A DNA stretch of 45,953 bases from Prevotella sp. (GTDB lineage: Bacteria > Bacteroidota > Bacteroidia > Bacteroidales > Bacteroidaceae). Below the pieces are notes generated by a model. The model saw only the letters and a list, made by a program, of their open reading frames with translations, was not told the origin of the DNA and made no database searches. Location: positions 1-45,953 of the forward strand of contig JAHAZN010000001.1 in assembly GCA_018385335.1 (NCBI GenBank), in the 5' to 3' direction. The translations under genes were made by a program, and so were the position numbers. Below are positions 35,389 to 44,322 of this stretch, piece by piece (position 1 is the stretch's first letter; the number at the start of each line of letters is the position of its first letter).

Positions 35389-37371
35389 ATGACTAAGAAA
35401 TTAAATTCCAGAATACCCGAAGGCCCCGTGGCCGAGAAATGGACAAACTATAAGGCTCATCAGCGTTTGGTGAACCCCAAGAACAAGCTGAAACTCGACG
35501 TGATTGTTGTAGGTACCGGTTTGGCTGGTGCTTCAGCAGCAGCATCTCTTGGTGAGATGGGTTTCAACGTACTCAACTTCTGCATTCAGGATTCTCCCCG
35601 TCGTGCTCACTCTATCGCAGCTCAGGGTGGTATCAATGCAGCCAAGAACTACCAGAACGATGGCGACTCTGTTTACCGTCTGTTCTACGACACTGTCAAG
35701 GGTGGTGACTACCGTGCCCGTGAGGCCAACGTCTATCGTCTGGCAGAGGTTTCCAACAACATCATCGACCAGTGTGTCGCCCAGGGTGTTCCCTTTGCAC
35801 GTGAGTATGGTGGTATGTTGGCCAACCGTTCCTTCGGTGGTGCTCAGGTGAGCCGTACATTCTATGCCAAGGGTCAGACAGGTCAGCAGCTTCTCCTCGG
35901 TGCCTATTCATCACTCAGTGCACAGGTGAAGGCTGGTAAGGTGAAGCTTTACACCCGCTATGAGATGGCAGACCTCGTAATTGTCAACGACCGTGCGCGC
36001 GGTATCATCGCCAAGAACCTCGTGACAGGTGAGTTGGAGCGCTTCAGTGCCAACGCTGTAGTTATTGCCACCGGTGGTTATGGCAACACTTATTTCCTTT
36101 CTACCAATGCTATGGGATGCAACTGCTCTGCAGCCATGGCTTGCTATCGTAAGGGAGCATATTTTGCCAATCCTTCTTACGTCCAGATTCACCCCACCTG
36201 TATCCCTGTTCATGGTGACAAGCAGTCTAAGCTGACCCTCATGTCAGAGTCATTGCGTAATGATGGTCGTATCTGGGTGCCCAAGAAACTTGAGGATGCT
36301 AAGAAGTTGCAGGCCGGTGAGATCCAGGGCTACGACATTCCCGAGGAAGACCGCGACTACTATCTCGAGCGTCGTTATCCTGCCTTTGGTAACCTCGTAC
36401 CTCGTGACGTGGCCAGCCGTGCTGCCAAGGAGCGTTGCGACAAGGGTTATGGTGTTAACAATACAGGTAAGGCTGTGTTCCTCGACTTCTCAGAGAGTAT
36501 CAACCGTCTCGGCATCGATCAGATTATGCAGCGCTACGGCAACCTCTTCGAGATGTATGAGGAGATCACTGACGTATTCCCCGGTGACTTTGCCAAGGAG
36601 ATCAATGGCGTGAAGTATTACAAGCCAATGATGATCTATCCCGCTATCCACTACACTATGGGAGGTATCTGGGTTGACTACGAGTTGCAGACAACCATCC
36701 CCGGTCTGTTTGCTATCGGTGAGTGCAACTTCTCTGATCATGGTGCCAACCGTCTGGGTGCTTCTGCCCTTATGCAGGGTCTGGCCGATGGTTATTTCGT
36801 GTTGCCTTACACCATCCAGAACTATCTCGCCGACCAGGAAATCTGGCCCCGTCTCTCTACCGACCTGCCTGAGTTCGCTGAGGCAGAGAAGGCCGTTCTT
36901 GCTGAGACCGACCGCCTGATGGCTATCCAGGGCAAGCGCTCTGTTGACTCTATCCACAAGGAGCTGGGTCACATCATGTGGGAGCATGTCGGCATGGGTC
37001 GTACCAAGGAAGGTTTGGAAGAAGGACTCAAGCTGCTCAAGGAGCTTCGCAAGGAGTTTGAGACCAACCTGTTTATCCCTGGCACCAAGGAGGGCTTGAA
37101 CATCGAGCTCGACAAGGCCATCCACCTGCGCGACTTTATCATCATGGGCGAGCTGATTGCTTATGATGCCCTCCACCGTGAGGAGAGTTGTGGTGGTCAC
37201 TTCCGCGAGGAGCACCAGACCGAAGAGGGTGAGGCTAAGCGTGACGACGAGAACTTCTTCTATGTAGGCTGCTGGGAATACCAGGGCAGCGACGAGAAGG
37301 CTCCCGAACTCATCAAAGAGCCCTTAGAGTATGAGGCAATCAAGGTACAAACACGTAACTATAAGAACTAA
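35389..37371 (+). CDS. frdA: Fumarate reductase/succinate dehydrogenase flavoprotein subunit
   Basis: Catalytic subunit with covalently bound FAD, reducing fumarate to succinate at the cytoplasmic face of the membrane during anaerobic growth. The dinucleotide fold starts [12 protein letters not shown]. The covalent-FAD histidine is in [11 protein letters not shown]. Other motifs are [26 protein letters not shown] and the [21 protein letters not shown] end of the FAD domain. Length 660 aa is typical for the Bacteroidetes/epsilon-type enzyme. The segment [19 protein letters not shown] carries the catalytic arginine region. Codon use looks highly biased (many CGT, GGT, CTC codons), consistent with strong expression. 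Confidence 0.98.
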   Translation: MTKKLNSRIPEGPVAEKWTNYKAHQRLVNPKNKLKLDVIVVGTGLAGASAAASLGEMGFNVLNFCIQDSPRRAHSIAAQGGINAAKNYQNDGDSVYRLFYDTVKGGDYRAREANVYRLAEVSNNIIDQCVAQGVPFAREYGGMLANRSFGGAQVSRTFYAKGQTGQQLLLGAYSSLSAQVKAGKVKLYTRYEMADLVIVNDRARGIIAKNLVTGELERFSANAVVIATGGYGNTYFLSTNAMGCNCSAAMACYRKGAYFANPSYVQIHPTCIPVHGDKQSKLTLMSESLRNDGRIWVPKKLEDAKKLQAGEIQGYDIPEEDRDYYLERRYPAFGNLVPRDVASRAAKERCDKGYGVNNTGKAVFLDFSESINRLGIDQIMQRYGNLFEMYEEITDVFPGDFAKEINGVKYYKPMMIYPAIHYTMGGIWVDYELQTTIPGLFAIGECNFSDHGANRLGASALMQGLADGYFVLPYTIQNYLADQEIWPRLSTDLPEFAEAEKAVLAETDRLMAIQGKRSVDSIHKELGHIMWEHVGMGRTKEGLEEGLKLLKELRKEFETNLFIPGTKEGLNIELDKAIHLRDFIIMGELIAYDALHREESCGGHFREEHQTEEGEAKRDDENFFYVGCWEYQGSDEKAPELIKEPLEYEAIKVQTRNYKN

Positions 37372-37377
37372 AAGATT

Positions 37378-38133
37378 ATGGCAAAGAATATTAGTTTCAC
37401 ACTGAAATATTGGAAGCAGAACGGTCCTAAGGAGAAGGGCCATTTCGATACGAGAGAGATGAAGAACATCCCCGATGATACTTCATTCCTCGAGATGCTT
37501 GACATTCTCAACGAAGAGTTGATTAGCGAGGGTAAGGAACCCTTTGTGTTCGACCACGACTGCCGCGAGGGTATCTGTGGTATGTGCTCTCTCTATATCA
37601 ATGGCCATCCTCACGGACCCGCTACTGGTGCCACCACCTGTCAGCTTTATATGCGCCGTTTCAACGATGGCGACGTTATCACCGTTGAGCCATGGCGTTC
37701 AGCTGCTTTCCCCGTGATTAAGGACTGTATGGTTGACCGTTCTGCCTTCGACAAGATTATCCAGGCTGGTGGTTATACCACTGTTCGCACAGGTCAGGCT
37801 CAGGATGCCAACGCCATCCTCATCCCCAAGGAAGATGCCGACGAGGCCATGGATGCTGCCACATGTATCGGCTGTGGCTGCTGCGTAGCTGCTTGTAAGA
37901 ATGGTTCAGCCATGCTCTTTGTTTCTTCTAAGGTTTCACAGTTGGCATTGTTGCCACAGGGTCGTCCTGAGGCAGCCAAGCGTGCTAAAGCCATGGTGAT
38001 GAAGATGGAAGAGTTGGGCTTTGGTAACTGTACCAACACCCGTGCCTGCGAGGCAGAATGTCCTAAGAACGAGTCGATAGCCAATATCGCCCGCTTGAAC
38101 CGCGAGTTCATCAAAGCCAAGTTGGCAGATTGA
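37378..38133 (+). CDS. frdB: Fumarate reductase/succinate dehydrogenase iron-sulfur subunit
   Basis: Electron-transfer subunit linking FrdC haem to FrdA flavin. The N-terminal plant-type ferredoxin domain binds 2Fe-2S through [11 protein letters not shown] and the later TTCQLYMR. The C-terminal domain binds the 4Fe-4S and third clusters through [11 protein letters not shown] and [13 protein letters not shown]. Length 251 aa. It starts 6 nt after frdA, completing the frdCAB order seen throughout Bacteroidales. A strong terminator follows 28 nt downstream. Confidence 0.98.
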   Translation: MAKNISFTLKYWKQNGPKEKGHFDTREMKNIPDDTSFLEMLDILNEELISEGKEPFVFDHDCREGICGMCSLYINGHPHGPATGATTCQLYMRRFNDGDVITVEPWRSAAFPVIKDCMVDRSAFDKIIQAGGYTTVRTGQAQDANAILIPKEDADEAMDAATCIGCGCCVAACKNGSAMLFVSSKVSQLALLPQGRPEAAKRAKAMVMKMEELGFGNCTNTRACEAECPKNESIANIARLNREFIKAKLAD

Positions 38134-38161
38134 TACTCATTGGTTATCACCTTACTATTTG

Positions 38162-38192
38162 TGCGTCCAGCTTGTCTGGGCGCATTTTTTTT
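38162..38192 (+). terminator. frdCAB terminator
   Basis: TGCGTCCAG (38162-38170) pairs with CTGGGCGCA (38176-38184), including one G-U, around a 5-nt loop, followed by eight T. The T-run runs directly into the -33 box of the next promoter. Confidence 0.85.
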
Positions 38193-38220
38193 GTTATTAT
38201 CCCTTTTTTAGCTACCTTTG
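38190..38220 (+). promoter_or_regulatory. Promoter of the MATE gene, overlapping the frd terminator
   Basis: TTTG (38190-38193) and TACCTTTG (38213-38220) are 19 nt apart. The -33 box is built from the end of the upstream terminator's T-run. The ATG at 38233 is only about 12 nt beyond the -7 box, so the mRNA is leaderless or nearly so. Confidence 0.7.
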
Positions 38221-38232
38221 CATCCTCTTATT

Positions 38233-39549
38233 ATGAACCATTATCGTGCACTCATCTCCTTAGGCATTCCCATCGTTGTGGGTAATATTGGCAATGTGGT
38301 ATTAAGCTTTGCCGACACACTGATGGTGGGTCATTATGGCATGCGAGAGTTAGCAGCCGCCAGTTTTGTCAACACCCTCTTTCTCCTTCTTGTCGTCTTC
38401 GCCATAGGGTTTTCCATGGGCATCACGCCCGAGGTAGGCCGTCGTTATGGCAGTGGAGACTATGAGAGCATAGGCAAGGTGGTGAGAGCTTCTGTCGTTG
38501 CCAATCTCCTGCTCTCCCTGCTCCTTATGTTAGTCTGTGTGGTGCTCTACTTTCAGCTTCATCGCATGGGACAGCCCCAGGAGTTGTTACCGCTCATGCA
38601 ACCCTATCTGCTCATCAATCTCTTCTCCCTTCCATTCATCTGCATGACCAATGTCTTTCGTCAGTTTTTCGATGCCATAGGCCATACCAAGGTATCGATG
38701 ATAGTGATGGTGGTGAGTAATCTTTTCAATATCATAGGCAATTTCCTGCTTATCTTTGGCTATGGCGGTTTACCCGAGATGGGATTGCTTGGAGCTGGTG
38801 TCTCCACAGCCCTTTCACGCCTGTTGATGGTAGTGATGTTCTCCATCGTGTTTTTCTCCTTTCGCCGTTATAAGGTTTATCGTCGTTCCTTCCTTTCCCA
38901 ACGTTCCGACTATTCAGTCTTCAACCGGCTCAATCTTCTGGGATGGCCATCAGCCCTACAGGTAGGTATGGAGACCGCCGCCTTTTCTCTGACCGCCGTC
39001 TTCGTAGGATGGATAGGCACGATGGCTCTGGCAGCCCATCAGGTGATGATTACCATCTCCGGTCTTTTCTATATGGTTTATCTTGGCATAGCAGCAGCAG
39101 TAGCCGTGCGTGTCAGTCATTTCTATGGTCAGCACGACCTGTCCGCCATTCAAGCCACCACACGTGCTGGTTTCCGTCTCATCCTGTTGATAGCCGGCAC
39201 GATGGCAGTCCCCGTCTTTTTCCTCCGTCATCATCTTGGGTGCTGGTTCACCGACGAGCCTATGGTAGGCGTTCTGGTCTCACAGACCATCATTCCGCTC
39301 ATCCTTTATCAGTTTGGCGACAGTCTTCAGTGCACTTTTGCCAATGCTTTGCGCGGCATTGGCTCCATGCGTCCCATGATGTATGCTGCTTTTGTGGCCT
39401 ATTTCATTGTTTCGTTGCCTCTCAGCTGGTTTTTAGGCATCCACATGGGTTATGGCATAGTAGGTATCTGGTACGCCTTCCCTGTCTGTCTTATTGTGGC
39501 TGGAGTGCTCTATTGGTTGATATTCAAGTATCGTCTCAGTCGTTTATAG
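38233..39549 (+). CDS. MATE-family efflux transporter
   Basis: Inner-membrane multidrug/toxin extrusion antiporter (proton or sodium coupled) of the NorM/DinF type. Twelve hydrophobic segments in two six-helix halves are visible. Family motifs include FADTLMVGHYG in helix 1 and the repeat FVGWIGTMALAAHQV at the start of the second half. Length 438 aa is normal. I start at ATG 38233 because an in-frame TTG at 38218 lies inside the -7 box. It is a single-gene unit, convergent with the LOG gene; substrate unknown. Confidence 0.93.
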   Translation: MNHYRALISLGIPIVVGNIGNVVLSFADTLMVGHYGMRELAAASFVNTLFLLLVVFAIGFSMGITPEVGRRYGSGDYESIGKVVRASVVANLLLSLLLMLVCVVLYFQLHRMGQPQELLPLMQPYLLINLFSLPFICMTNVFRQFFDAIGHTKVSMIVMVVSNLFNIIGNFLLIFGYGGLPEMGLLGAGVSTALSRLLMVVMFSIVFFSFRRYKVYRRSFLSQRSDYSVFNRLNLLGWPSALQVGMETAAFSLTAVFVGWIGTMALAAHQVMITISGLFYMVYLGIAAAVAVRVSHFYGQHDLSAIQATTRAGFRLILLIAGTMAVPVFFLRHHLGCWFTDEPMVGVLVSQTIIPLILYQFGDSLQCTFANALRGIGSMRPMMYAAFVAYFIVSLPLSWFLGIHMGYGIVGIWYAFPVCLIVAGVLYWLIFKYRLSRL

Positions 39550-39555
39550 TCGATA

Positions 39556-39577
39556 GCTATCCTACTACATGGATAGC
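39556..39577. repeat. Inverted repeat between convergent genes
   Basis: GCTATCC (39556-39562) and GGATAGC (39571-39577) form a perfect 7-bp stem with an 8-nt loop, 7 nt after the MATE stop. There is no T-run on either side, so it is at best a weak or Rho-assisted terminator. Confidence 0.45.
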
Positions 39578-39584
39578 AGAGGCT

Positions 39585-39606
39585 GACCGCTTAGTGACCG
39601 CTTAGT
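39585..39606. repeat. 11-bp tandem duplication at the LOG gene stop
   Basis: GACCGCTTAGT occurs twice head to tail (39585-39595, 39596-39606). The second copy contains the LOG-gene stop codon (minus strand). The first copy would restore the same stop one repeat later, which suggests a recent slippage event. Confidence 0.7.
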
Positions 39607-40138
39607 CGTTGGTCAGACAGTCTTCCAACTCCTTCAGCGTATTCACCACGCGTATCTGTTCATGCCAGTTGCCCCTCACCATCCCTTTCTTCTCCATGTC
39701 ATCGAGCAGAGCGATGAGACTATCCCAGAATCCTTCCACATTATAAAGAATCACGGGCTTGTGATGGTAGCCTATGGTGGCAGAGGCAGCCACGGTGAAG
39801 ATTTCATCCAGGGTGCCTATCCCTCCTGGCAGAGCAATGAATACATCACTCTGCATCATCATCAGCGCCTTCCTGTCGTTCAAGTCACTGCATGGGATGT
39901 GTACATCCATCTCGCTACTTGTGCGCCCACGTTCTTCCACGATGGTGGGCACCACACCTATCGTCATTCCGCCAGCAGCCCTTGTAGCCTTTGCTACACA
40001 GGCCATCAGTCCCAGGTCGCAACCACCGAAGACAATGGTGTGTCCCTGTTCACCGGCCCATCTCCCCAGTGCTTCGGTAGCTGAGAAATACTCACTCGCA
40101 ATCTTACTGTTTGCCGAACAGAATATACATAGTTTCAT
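39602..40138 (-). CDS. LOG-family protein (TIGR00730, cytokinin riboside 5'-monophosphate phosphoribohydrolase-like)
   Basis: Rossmann-fold nucleotide hydrolase of the LONELY GUY family, which typically cleaves ribose-5-phosphate from AMP-like nucleotides. The catalytic signature PGGIGTLDEIF is complete, preceded by GGCDLGLMACVAKA, VVPTIVEER, and the start CIFCSANSK. Length 178 aa from the ATG at 40138; a longer in-frame start at 40183 adds residues without family resemblance. The upstream region carries a -7-like TATTTTTG at 40347-40340 (minus strand). The biological substrate in gut-type bacteria is unsettled. Confidence 0.92.
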   Translation of the reverse strand: MKLCIFCSANSKIASEYFSATEALGRWAGEQGHTIVFGGCDLGLMACVAKATRAAGGMTIGVVPTIVEERGRTSSEMDVHIPCSDLNDRKALMMMQSDVFIALPGGIGTLDEIFTVAASATIGYHHKPVILYNVEGFWDSLIALLDDMEKKGMVRGNWHEQIRVVNTLKELEDCLTND

Positions 40139-40390
40139 AATCTTGGAATAAATCCGACCATTTCTCGCCATGGCATAGCTCAAGCGAGCTTAGCTCTGCT
40201 CATTTGGCTTAACGAAATGGTTCCCATTCTTTTTCTTCTCAATCATCCGCTTTCCTTCCCTTCCTTTTGTGCCAGTTCATAGGTCTGTCGTCCTTGTCAC
40301 CGCCCGTCAGGAAGAGCATAGGCGCTACTTTCTTAGGCGCAAAAATAATAAAAATAACTATGAATATCCCTAAAACCCATTTATTTTCAG

Positions 40391-40398
40391 TAATTTTG
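40391..40398 (+). promoter_or_regulatory. -7 box of the DEAD-box helicase gene
   Basis: TAATTTTG is a perfect -7 box, 23 nt before the TTG start at 40422. No TTTG is present at the -33 position. Confidence 0.5.
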
Positions 40399-40421
40399 CA
40401 GCGAATAATAACATTTATCCC

Positions 40422-42251
40422 TTGAAGACATTTGAAGAACTGGGCGTCAGCGAAGAGATTCGTCGCGCCATTGAAGAGTTGGGATTCGAGCATCCCATGC
40501 CTGTTCAGGAAGAGGTTATCCCCTATCTGCTCGGTCACCACAATGACATTATCGCACTGGCACAGACAGGCACAGGTAAGACAGCAGCCTTCGGTATCCC
40601 CGTACTACAGTGCATCGACACCGACACTAAGTTGCCACAGGCACTTGTGCTCAGTCCCACCCGAGAGCTCTGCCTCCAGATAGCCGACGATCTAAGCGAT
40701 TTCTCAAGATATATCCACGGTCTCCACGTCGTGGCTGTCTATGGTGGTGCTTCCATTGATCAGCAGATACGACAACTTAGCCGCGGTGCACAGATTATTG
40801 TAGCTACGCCAGGACGACTCATAGACCTGATGAATAGGGGTAAGGTGAATCTTGAGGCAGTGAATAATGTGGTGCTCGATGAGGCCGATGAGATGCTCAA
40901 TATGGGCTTCTCCGATAGTATCAATGCCATCTTTGAGTCATTACCCACCGACCGCAACACCCTGCTCTTCTCAGCCACTATGAGCAAGGAGATAGAGGCG
41001 ATAGCACGCACCTATCTTCACGATTTCAAGGAGATAGTGGTAGGCAGTCGCAACGAGGGAGCAGAGCATGTCAATCATGTGTATTACACCGTCAATGCCA
41101 AGGACAAGTATCTTGCGCTCAAACGCATTGTCGATTATCATCCACGTATCTACGCCATTATCTTCTGCCGTACCAAGGCAGAGACCCAGGAGATCGCTGA
41201 TAAACTCATCCGCGACGGATACCATGCCGACAGTCTTCATGGCGATCTGAGCCAGCAGCAGCGTGACCTCACCATGCAGAAGTTCCGCAATCATCTGCTG
41301 CAGCTGCTTGTAGCCACCGATGTGGCTGCCCGCGGACTTGATGTTGACGACCTCACACATGTCATCAACTATGGTCTGCCCGACGACATAGAGAGCTACA
41401 CCCACCGAAGTGGACGAACGGGACGTGCAGGTAAGAAAGGCACCTCAATAGCTATCATCCACACCCGTGAGCGACATAAGGTGAGAGCAATAGAACGCGT
41501 CATAGGCAAGGATTTTGTGGCAGGCAAACTGCCCAGTCCTCAGGAGATATGCACCAAACAGCTCTACAAGGTCATGGACGAGATAGTGAAGACCGATGTC
41601 AACGACGAGCAGATAGCACCCTTCATGGAAGAGATAAGTCGTCATTTCGAATATTTCGACAAGGATGATATCCTCAAAAAGATGGTCAGTAGAGAGTTTG
41701 GACGCTTCCTTGCCTACTATGCCGATGCGCCGGAGATAGAAGAGCCTACGCTTGCTTCACGAAAGTCTGAGCGAGGAAACAACACCTCTGGCGAGGGACG
41801 CTCATCCAAGGGCTCACGACGCGTGGAGCGAGGCTACAAACGACTGTTCATCAATCTCGGTAAAGCACATGGGTTCTATCCTGGCGAGGTGATGCAGATG
41901 CTCAACCGCCATGTGGGAGGCCGACAGGCTGTAGGACATATCGATCTGCAGGCACAGTGCTCCTATATCGAAGTGCCAGAGCGCGATGCCAACAAGGTGA
42001 TGAATGCACTCAACGGAGTGAACTATAGAGGGCGTGAGGTGCGCTGTAACGATGGCAACTCATCTCCATCATCAAGGAAGAATGAGCGCCACTCCTCTTC
42101 AAGAAAAAGAGATGCCGCGCCCTCCCATGGAAAGAAATACACCAAGGCAGAGTGGATGCAGTTTCTCCAACCCTCCTTTAAGGACCTGAAAGGCGATGCG
42201 CCCGACTTCAGTGAAGAAGGTTGGGCGCGCCGCAAACCCAAGAAGAAATAG
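40422..42251 (+). CDS. DEAD-box RNA helicase with DbpA-type RNA-binding domain
   Basis: ATP-dependent RNA helicase of the DeaD/CsdA type for ribosome assembly or RNA turnover. Motifs run in order: Q-motif glutamine Q29, Walker A AQTGTGKT (47-54), PTRELCLQ, TPGRLIDL, DEAD (153-156), SAT, then in the second RecA domain ATDVAARGLDVDDLTHVINYG and HRSGRTGRAGKKG. A DbpA-like RNA-binding fold (about 475-545, KRLFINLGKAHGFYPGEV) is followed by a basic Ser/Arg/Lys tail ending RRKPKKK. The start codon is TTG: there is no upstream in-frame ATG and the family N-terminus KTFEELGVS begins right there. Length 609 aa. Confidence 0.95.
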   Translation: MKTFEELGVSEEIRRAIEELGFEHPMPVQEEVIPYLLGHHNDIIALAQTGTGKTAAFGIPVLQCIDTDTKLPQALVLSPTRELCLQIADDLSDFSRYIHGLHVVAVYGGASIDQQIRQLSRGAQIIVATPGRLIDLMNRGKVNLEAVNNVVLDEADEMLNMGFSDSINAIFESLPTDRNTLLFSATMSKEIEAIARTYLHDFKEIVVGSRNEGAEHVNHVYYTVNAKDKYLALKRIVDYHPRIYAIIFCRTKAETQEIADKLIRDGYHADSLHGDLSQQQRDLTMQKFRNHLLQLLVATDVAARGLDVDDLTHVINYGLPDDIESYTHRSGRTGRAGKKGTSIAIIHTRERHKVRAIERVIGKDFVAGKLPSPQEICTKQLYKVMDEIVKTDVNDEQIAPFMEEISRHFEYFDKDDILKKMVSREFGRFLAYYADAPEIEEPTLASRKSERGNNTSGEGRSSKGSRRVERGYKRLFINLGKAHGFYPGEVMQMLNRHVGGRQAVGHIDLQAQCSYIEVPERDANKVMNALNGVNYRGREVRCNDGNSSPSSRKNERHSSSRKRDAAPSHGKKYTKAEWMQFLQPSFKDLKGDAPDFSEEGWARRKPKKK

Positions 42252-42253
42252 CG

Positions 42254-42652
42254 TCAGTTGATTATCCCATTGATCAGCTGCGCTTCCCGCCCGTAGAATA
42301 TCATGATATCTGTAGCAGCACAGACCTGAAAATCTATGAAGCGGAAGAGCTGTAAGGCAACAAACTCTCCATCCTGAGAGCGACACAACTCCAGTTGCCA
42401 GTGCCCTACGGGGCAGTTGACTATTTCTCCACATACAGCTATCTCCTGCATCATCTTCTCCCGGGGCATCAGGAGCATATTGATGAGTTTCTCCCCCATA
42501 GCAGTAGAATAGTTGATTATCTTCCCCTTCAACTCGCTGTGTGTAGGCTGATAGTAGTACTTGGTAGAAAGACCGAAGAGCGACCGTTCTACACATATAT
42601 GTTGATTGCAGATGACATTATCTGCCATCTCAAGTTTCTTTATTCTTGTCAT
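42254..42652 (-). CDS. Unrecognised hypothetical protein (132 aa)
   Basis: Convergent with, and 2 nt from, the DEAD-box gene. The sequence has ordinary globular composition with several cysteines (ICNQHICVE, AVCGEIVNCPVGHW) and no signal peptide or membrane helix. I do not recognise a family. The start ATG (MTRIKKLEMADN) could be replaced by the internal ATG at MADN. A coding interpretation is favoured over the opposite strand because the competing plus-strand frame is poor and because it has its own same-strand neighbour 60 nt upstream, with which it may form an operon. Confidence 0.6.
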   Translation of the reverse strand: MTRIKKLEMADNVICNQHICVERSLFGLSTKYYYQPTHSELKGKIINYSTAMGEKLINMLLMPREKMMQEIAVCGEIVNCPVGHWQLELCRSQDGEFVALQLFRFIDFQVCAATDIMIFYGREAQLINGIIN

Positions 42653-42712
42653 TTTGAGTCAGTATTTATGATTTGTATTGTTATTGATATTCGCCAAGAT
42701 ACAAATCACCTA

Positions 42713-43129
42713 CTAACAAAGAATATGCCTCAGTGCAAACACATAATAACGTTTGCCGAAGCTGACGTTCCCAGGCAGCCACACACCGCCATACGAAGAG
42801 AGAAGATGACAATGATGATGAAACGATGCAGATGATGACATATACCATCCTGCTGATGACGAACCTCTAAAGGATGGGAGAGAACGCGTATAGCGTACCA
42901 TGGAGTGCTGACTGCCCATCCATTGATAGTCTGTAAGGGCAGCATCCGACCCATCGTCAGGCATGCTATAACCATAAAGACGGTCTCTGCTCTTCTCATC
43001 GTTCTGTCTGTCAACGCCAAGGGTGGCTAAGTTCCCCTTTGTAAAGGAAGACACCACCGATTGCGTCATTGATAACAGAACGATGAGCAACCATCCTGCG
43101 CATATCCCTATCTTCAATGCCCGTCTCAT
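42713..43129 (-). CDS. Small hypothetical protein with signal anchor (138 aa)
   Basis: An N-terminal hydrophobic helix (KIGICAGWLLIVLLSMTQSVV, residues 6-26) follows MRRAL, so the protein is exported or membrane-anchored. The remainder is Ser-, Tyr- and His-rich and ends KRYYVFALRHILC. This aromatic-rich ending recalls small exported Prevotella proteins I have seen annotated as hypothetical, but that is only an impression. No conserved domain is known to me. It lies 60 nt upstream of the 132-aa gene on the same strand and diverges from the BRO-N gene. Confidence 0.55.
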   Translation of the reverse strand: MRRALKIGICAGWLLIVLLSMTQSVVSSFTKGNLATLGVDRQNDEKSRDRLYGYSMPDDGSDAALTDYQWMGSQHSMVRYTRSLPSFRGSSSAGWYMSSSASFHHHCHLLSSYGGVWLPGNVSFGKRYYVFALRHILC

Positions 43130-43442
43130 CTCATTACACCTAATTTTATTAAACCATGGTAAATTTACACATTATACATATACGGATATCCAAAAAGAGC
43201 AAATTATTAGATTTATTTAATCATAATACTTTCATATTAAACACTTTGCATTTATTTTATCATTTCTATTCATTTCCATTCATCATTCCCCAGTTTCGAG
43301 TATGTCCTATACTGCCATAAATATCTCAGCAGTTATTGAAGGCGAAATATTTCTTACAGGATGCAATTATCAAAAGATTTTTTTATATTTGCAACAAATC
43401 CTTCATGCTAACCAGATGACAGGTCTAATCATACAATGTAAT
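43130..43442. other. Non-coding interval before the BRO-N/cas3 pair
   Basis: About 310 nt of very A/T-rich sequence. It contains the -7 box at 43384-43391 and no gene. An in-frame extension of the BRO-N frame to 43302 exists but would span the promoter. No CRISPR repeat units are seen here. Confidence 0.55.
43384..43391 (+). promoter_or_regulatory. -7 box of the BRO-N/cas3 transcript
   Basis: TATATTTG is a perfect -7 box 51 nt before the ATG at 43443. The -33 region has no TTTG, which could mean activator dependence or a weak promoter. It is the only promoter-like motif I see ahead of cas3. Confidence 0.5.
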
Positions 43443-44321
43443 ATGACAAAACGTGAAATATCAAAACTGTTTGAAGATAGGAAGATTCGTACCGTATGGG
43501 ACGATAAGGAAGAGAAGTGGTATTTCTCTGTCGTTGATGTGGTTGGTGTGTTGACAGACCAACCAGATGTCGAGCATGCCCGCAACTATTGGAAAGTGCT
43601 GAAACATAGACTGAAGAAAGAGGGGAATAAGTCGGTTACAAATTGTAACCAACTGAAATTACGTGCAAGTGATGGCAAAAGCTATAAAACTGATGTTGCT
43701 GATACAGAGCAACTTTTCCGCATAATTCAATCCATACCTTCTCCCAAGGCAGAACCCATCAAGCAATGGATAGCCCATGTGGCATCAGAGCGCATTGATC
43801 AAATGCAAGACCCCGAGCTGAGCATCCAACAGGCCATGATGGACTACAAGCGTCTTGGTTACTCTGACAATTGGATCAACCAACGCCTCAAGAGCATCGA
43901 AATACGCAAGGACTTGACAGACCAATGGAAGCTCCACAATGTAGAGGAGGGCATACAGTATGCCACCCTCACCGACATCATATACCAGCATTGGGCAGGC
44001 AAAACGGCCAAGGAATACAAGGAATTCAAGGGTTTGAAGAAGGAAAACCTGCGGGACAACATGACCAACGAGGAACTGGTATTGAACATGCTTGCGGAAC
44101 TCTCTACGACCAGCATCACCAAATCCAAGAATCCTCAGACGTTAGAGGATAATATGAAGTGTGCTGCTGATGGCGGCGATGTGGCAAGGGTAGCTCGTGA
44201 GCAATTGGAGGCCAAGACTGGACGTAATGTTGTATCTCCGATGTCGGCAAAGAGGTTTTTTGAAGAGCAGAAAGACCAAGGGGTATTAGATGATGAAGTT
44301 GAACAATCAAACGACGATTGA
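43443..44321 (+). CDS. BRO-N domain (DinD/phage-antirepressor-like) protein
   Basis: Probable DNA-binding regulator of the BRO family, related to phage antirepressors and the SOS protein DinD. The N-terminal Bro-N domain (about residues 1-110) shows KIRTVWDDKEEKWYFSVVDV, ARNYWKVLKHRLKKEGN, and the DVADTEQLFRIIQSIPSP segment with PIKQWIAHVASERI. The C-terminal half (about 120-290) is helical and conserved in the family: QRLKSIEIRKDLTDQW, LRDNMTNEELVLNMLAE, STTSITKSKNPQTLEDN and RVAREQLEAKTGRNVVSP. I start at ATG 43443 (292 aa); ATG 43413 and a longer form from 43302 exist but overlap or precede the -7 box. Its TGA is one base from the cas3 ATG, so the two should be co-transcribed. Confidence 0.85.
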   Translation: MTKREISKLFEDRKIRTVWDDKEEKWYFSVVDVVGVLTDQPDVEHARNYWKVLKHRLKKEGNKSVTNCNQLKLRASDGKSYKTDVADTEQLFRIIQSIPSPKAEPIKQWIAHVASERIDQMQDPELSIQQAMMDYKRLGYSDNWINQRLKSIEIRKDLTDQWKLHNVEEGIQYATLTDIIYQHWAGKTAKEYKEFKGLKKENLRDNMTNEELVLNMLAELSTTSITKSKNPQTLEDNMKCAADGGDVARVAREQLEAKTGRNVVSPMSAKRFFEEQKDQGVLDDEVEQSNDD

Positions 44322-44322
44322 T

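Noticed and set aside
42395..42835. 146-codon plus-strand frame after the DEAD-box gene
   Set aside because: Opposes two better minus-strand candidates and has no recognisable features or promoter.
43130..43442. CRISPR array upstream of cas3
   Set aside because: No direct repeats with regular spacing are present; the interval is simple A/T-rich sequence.
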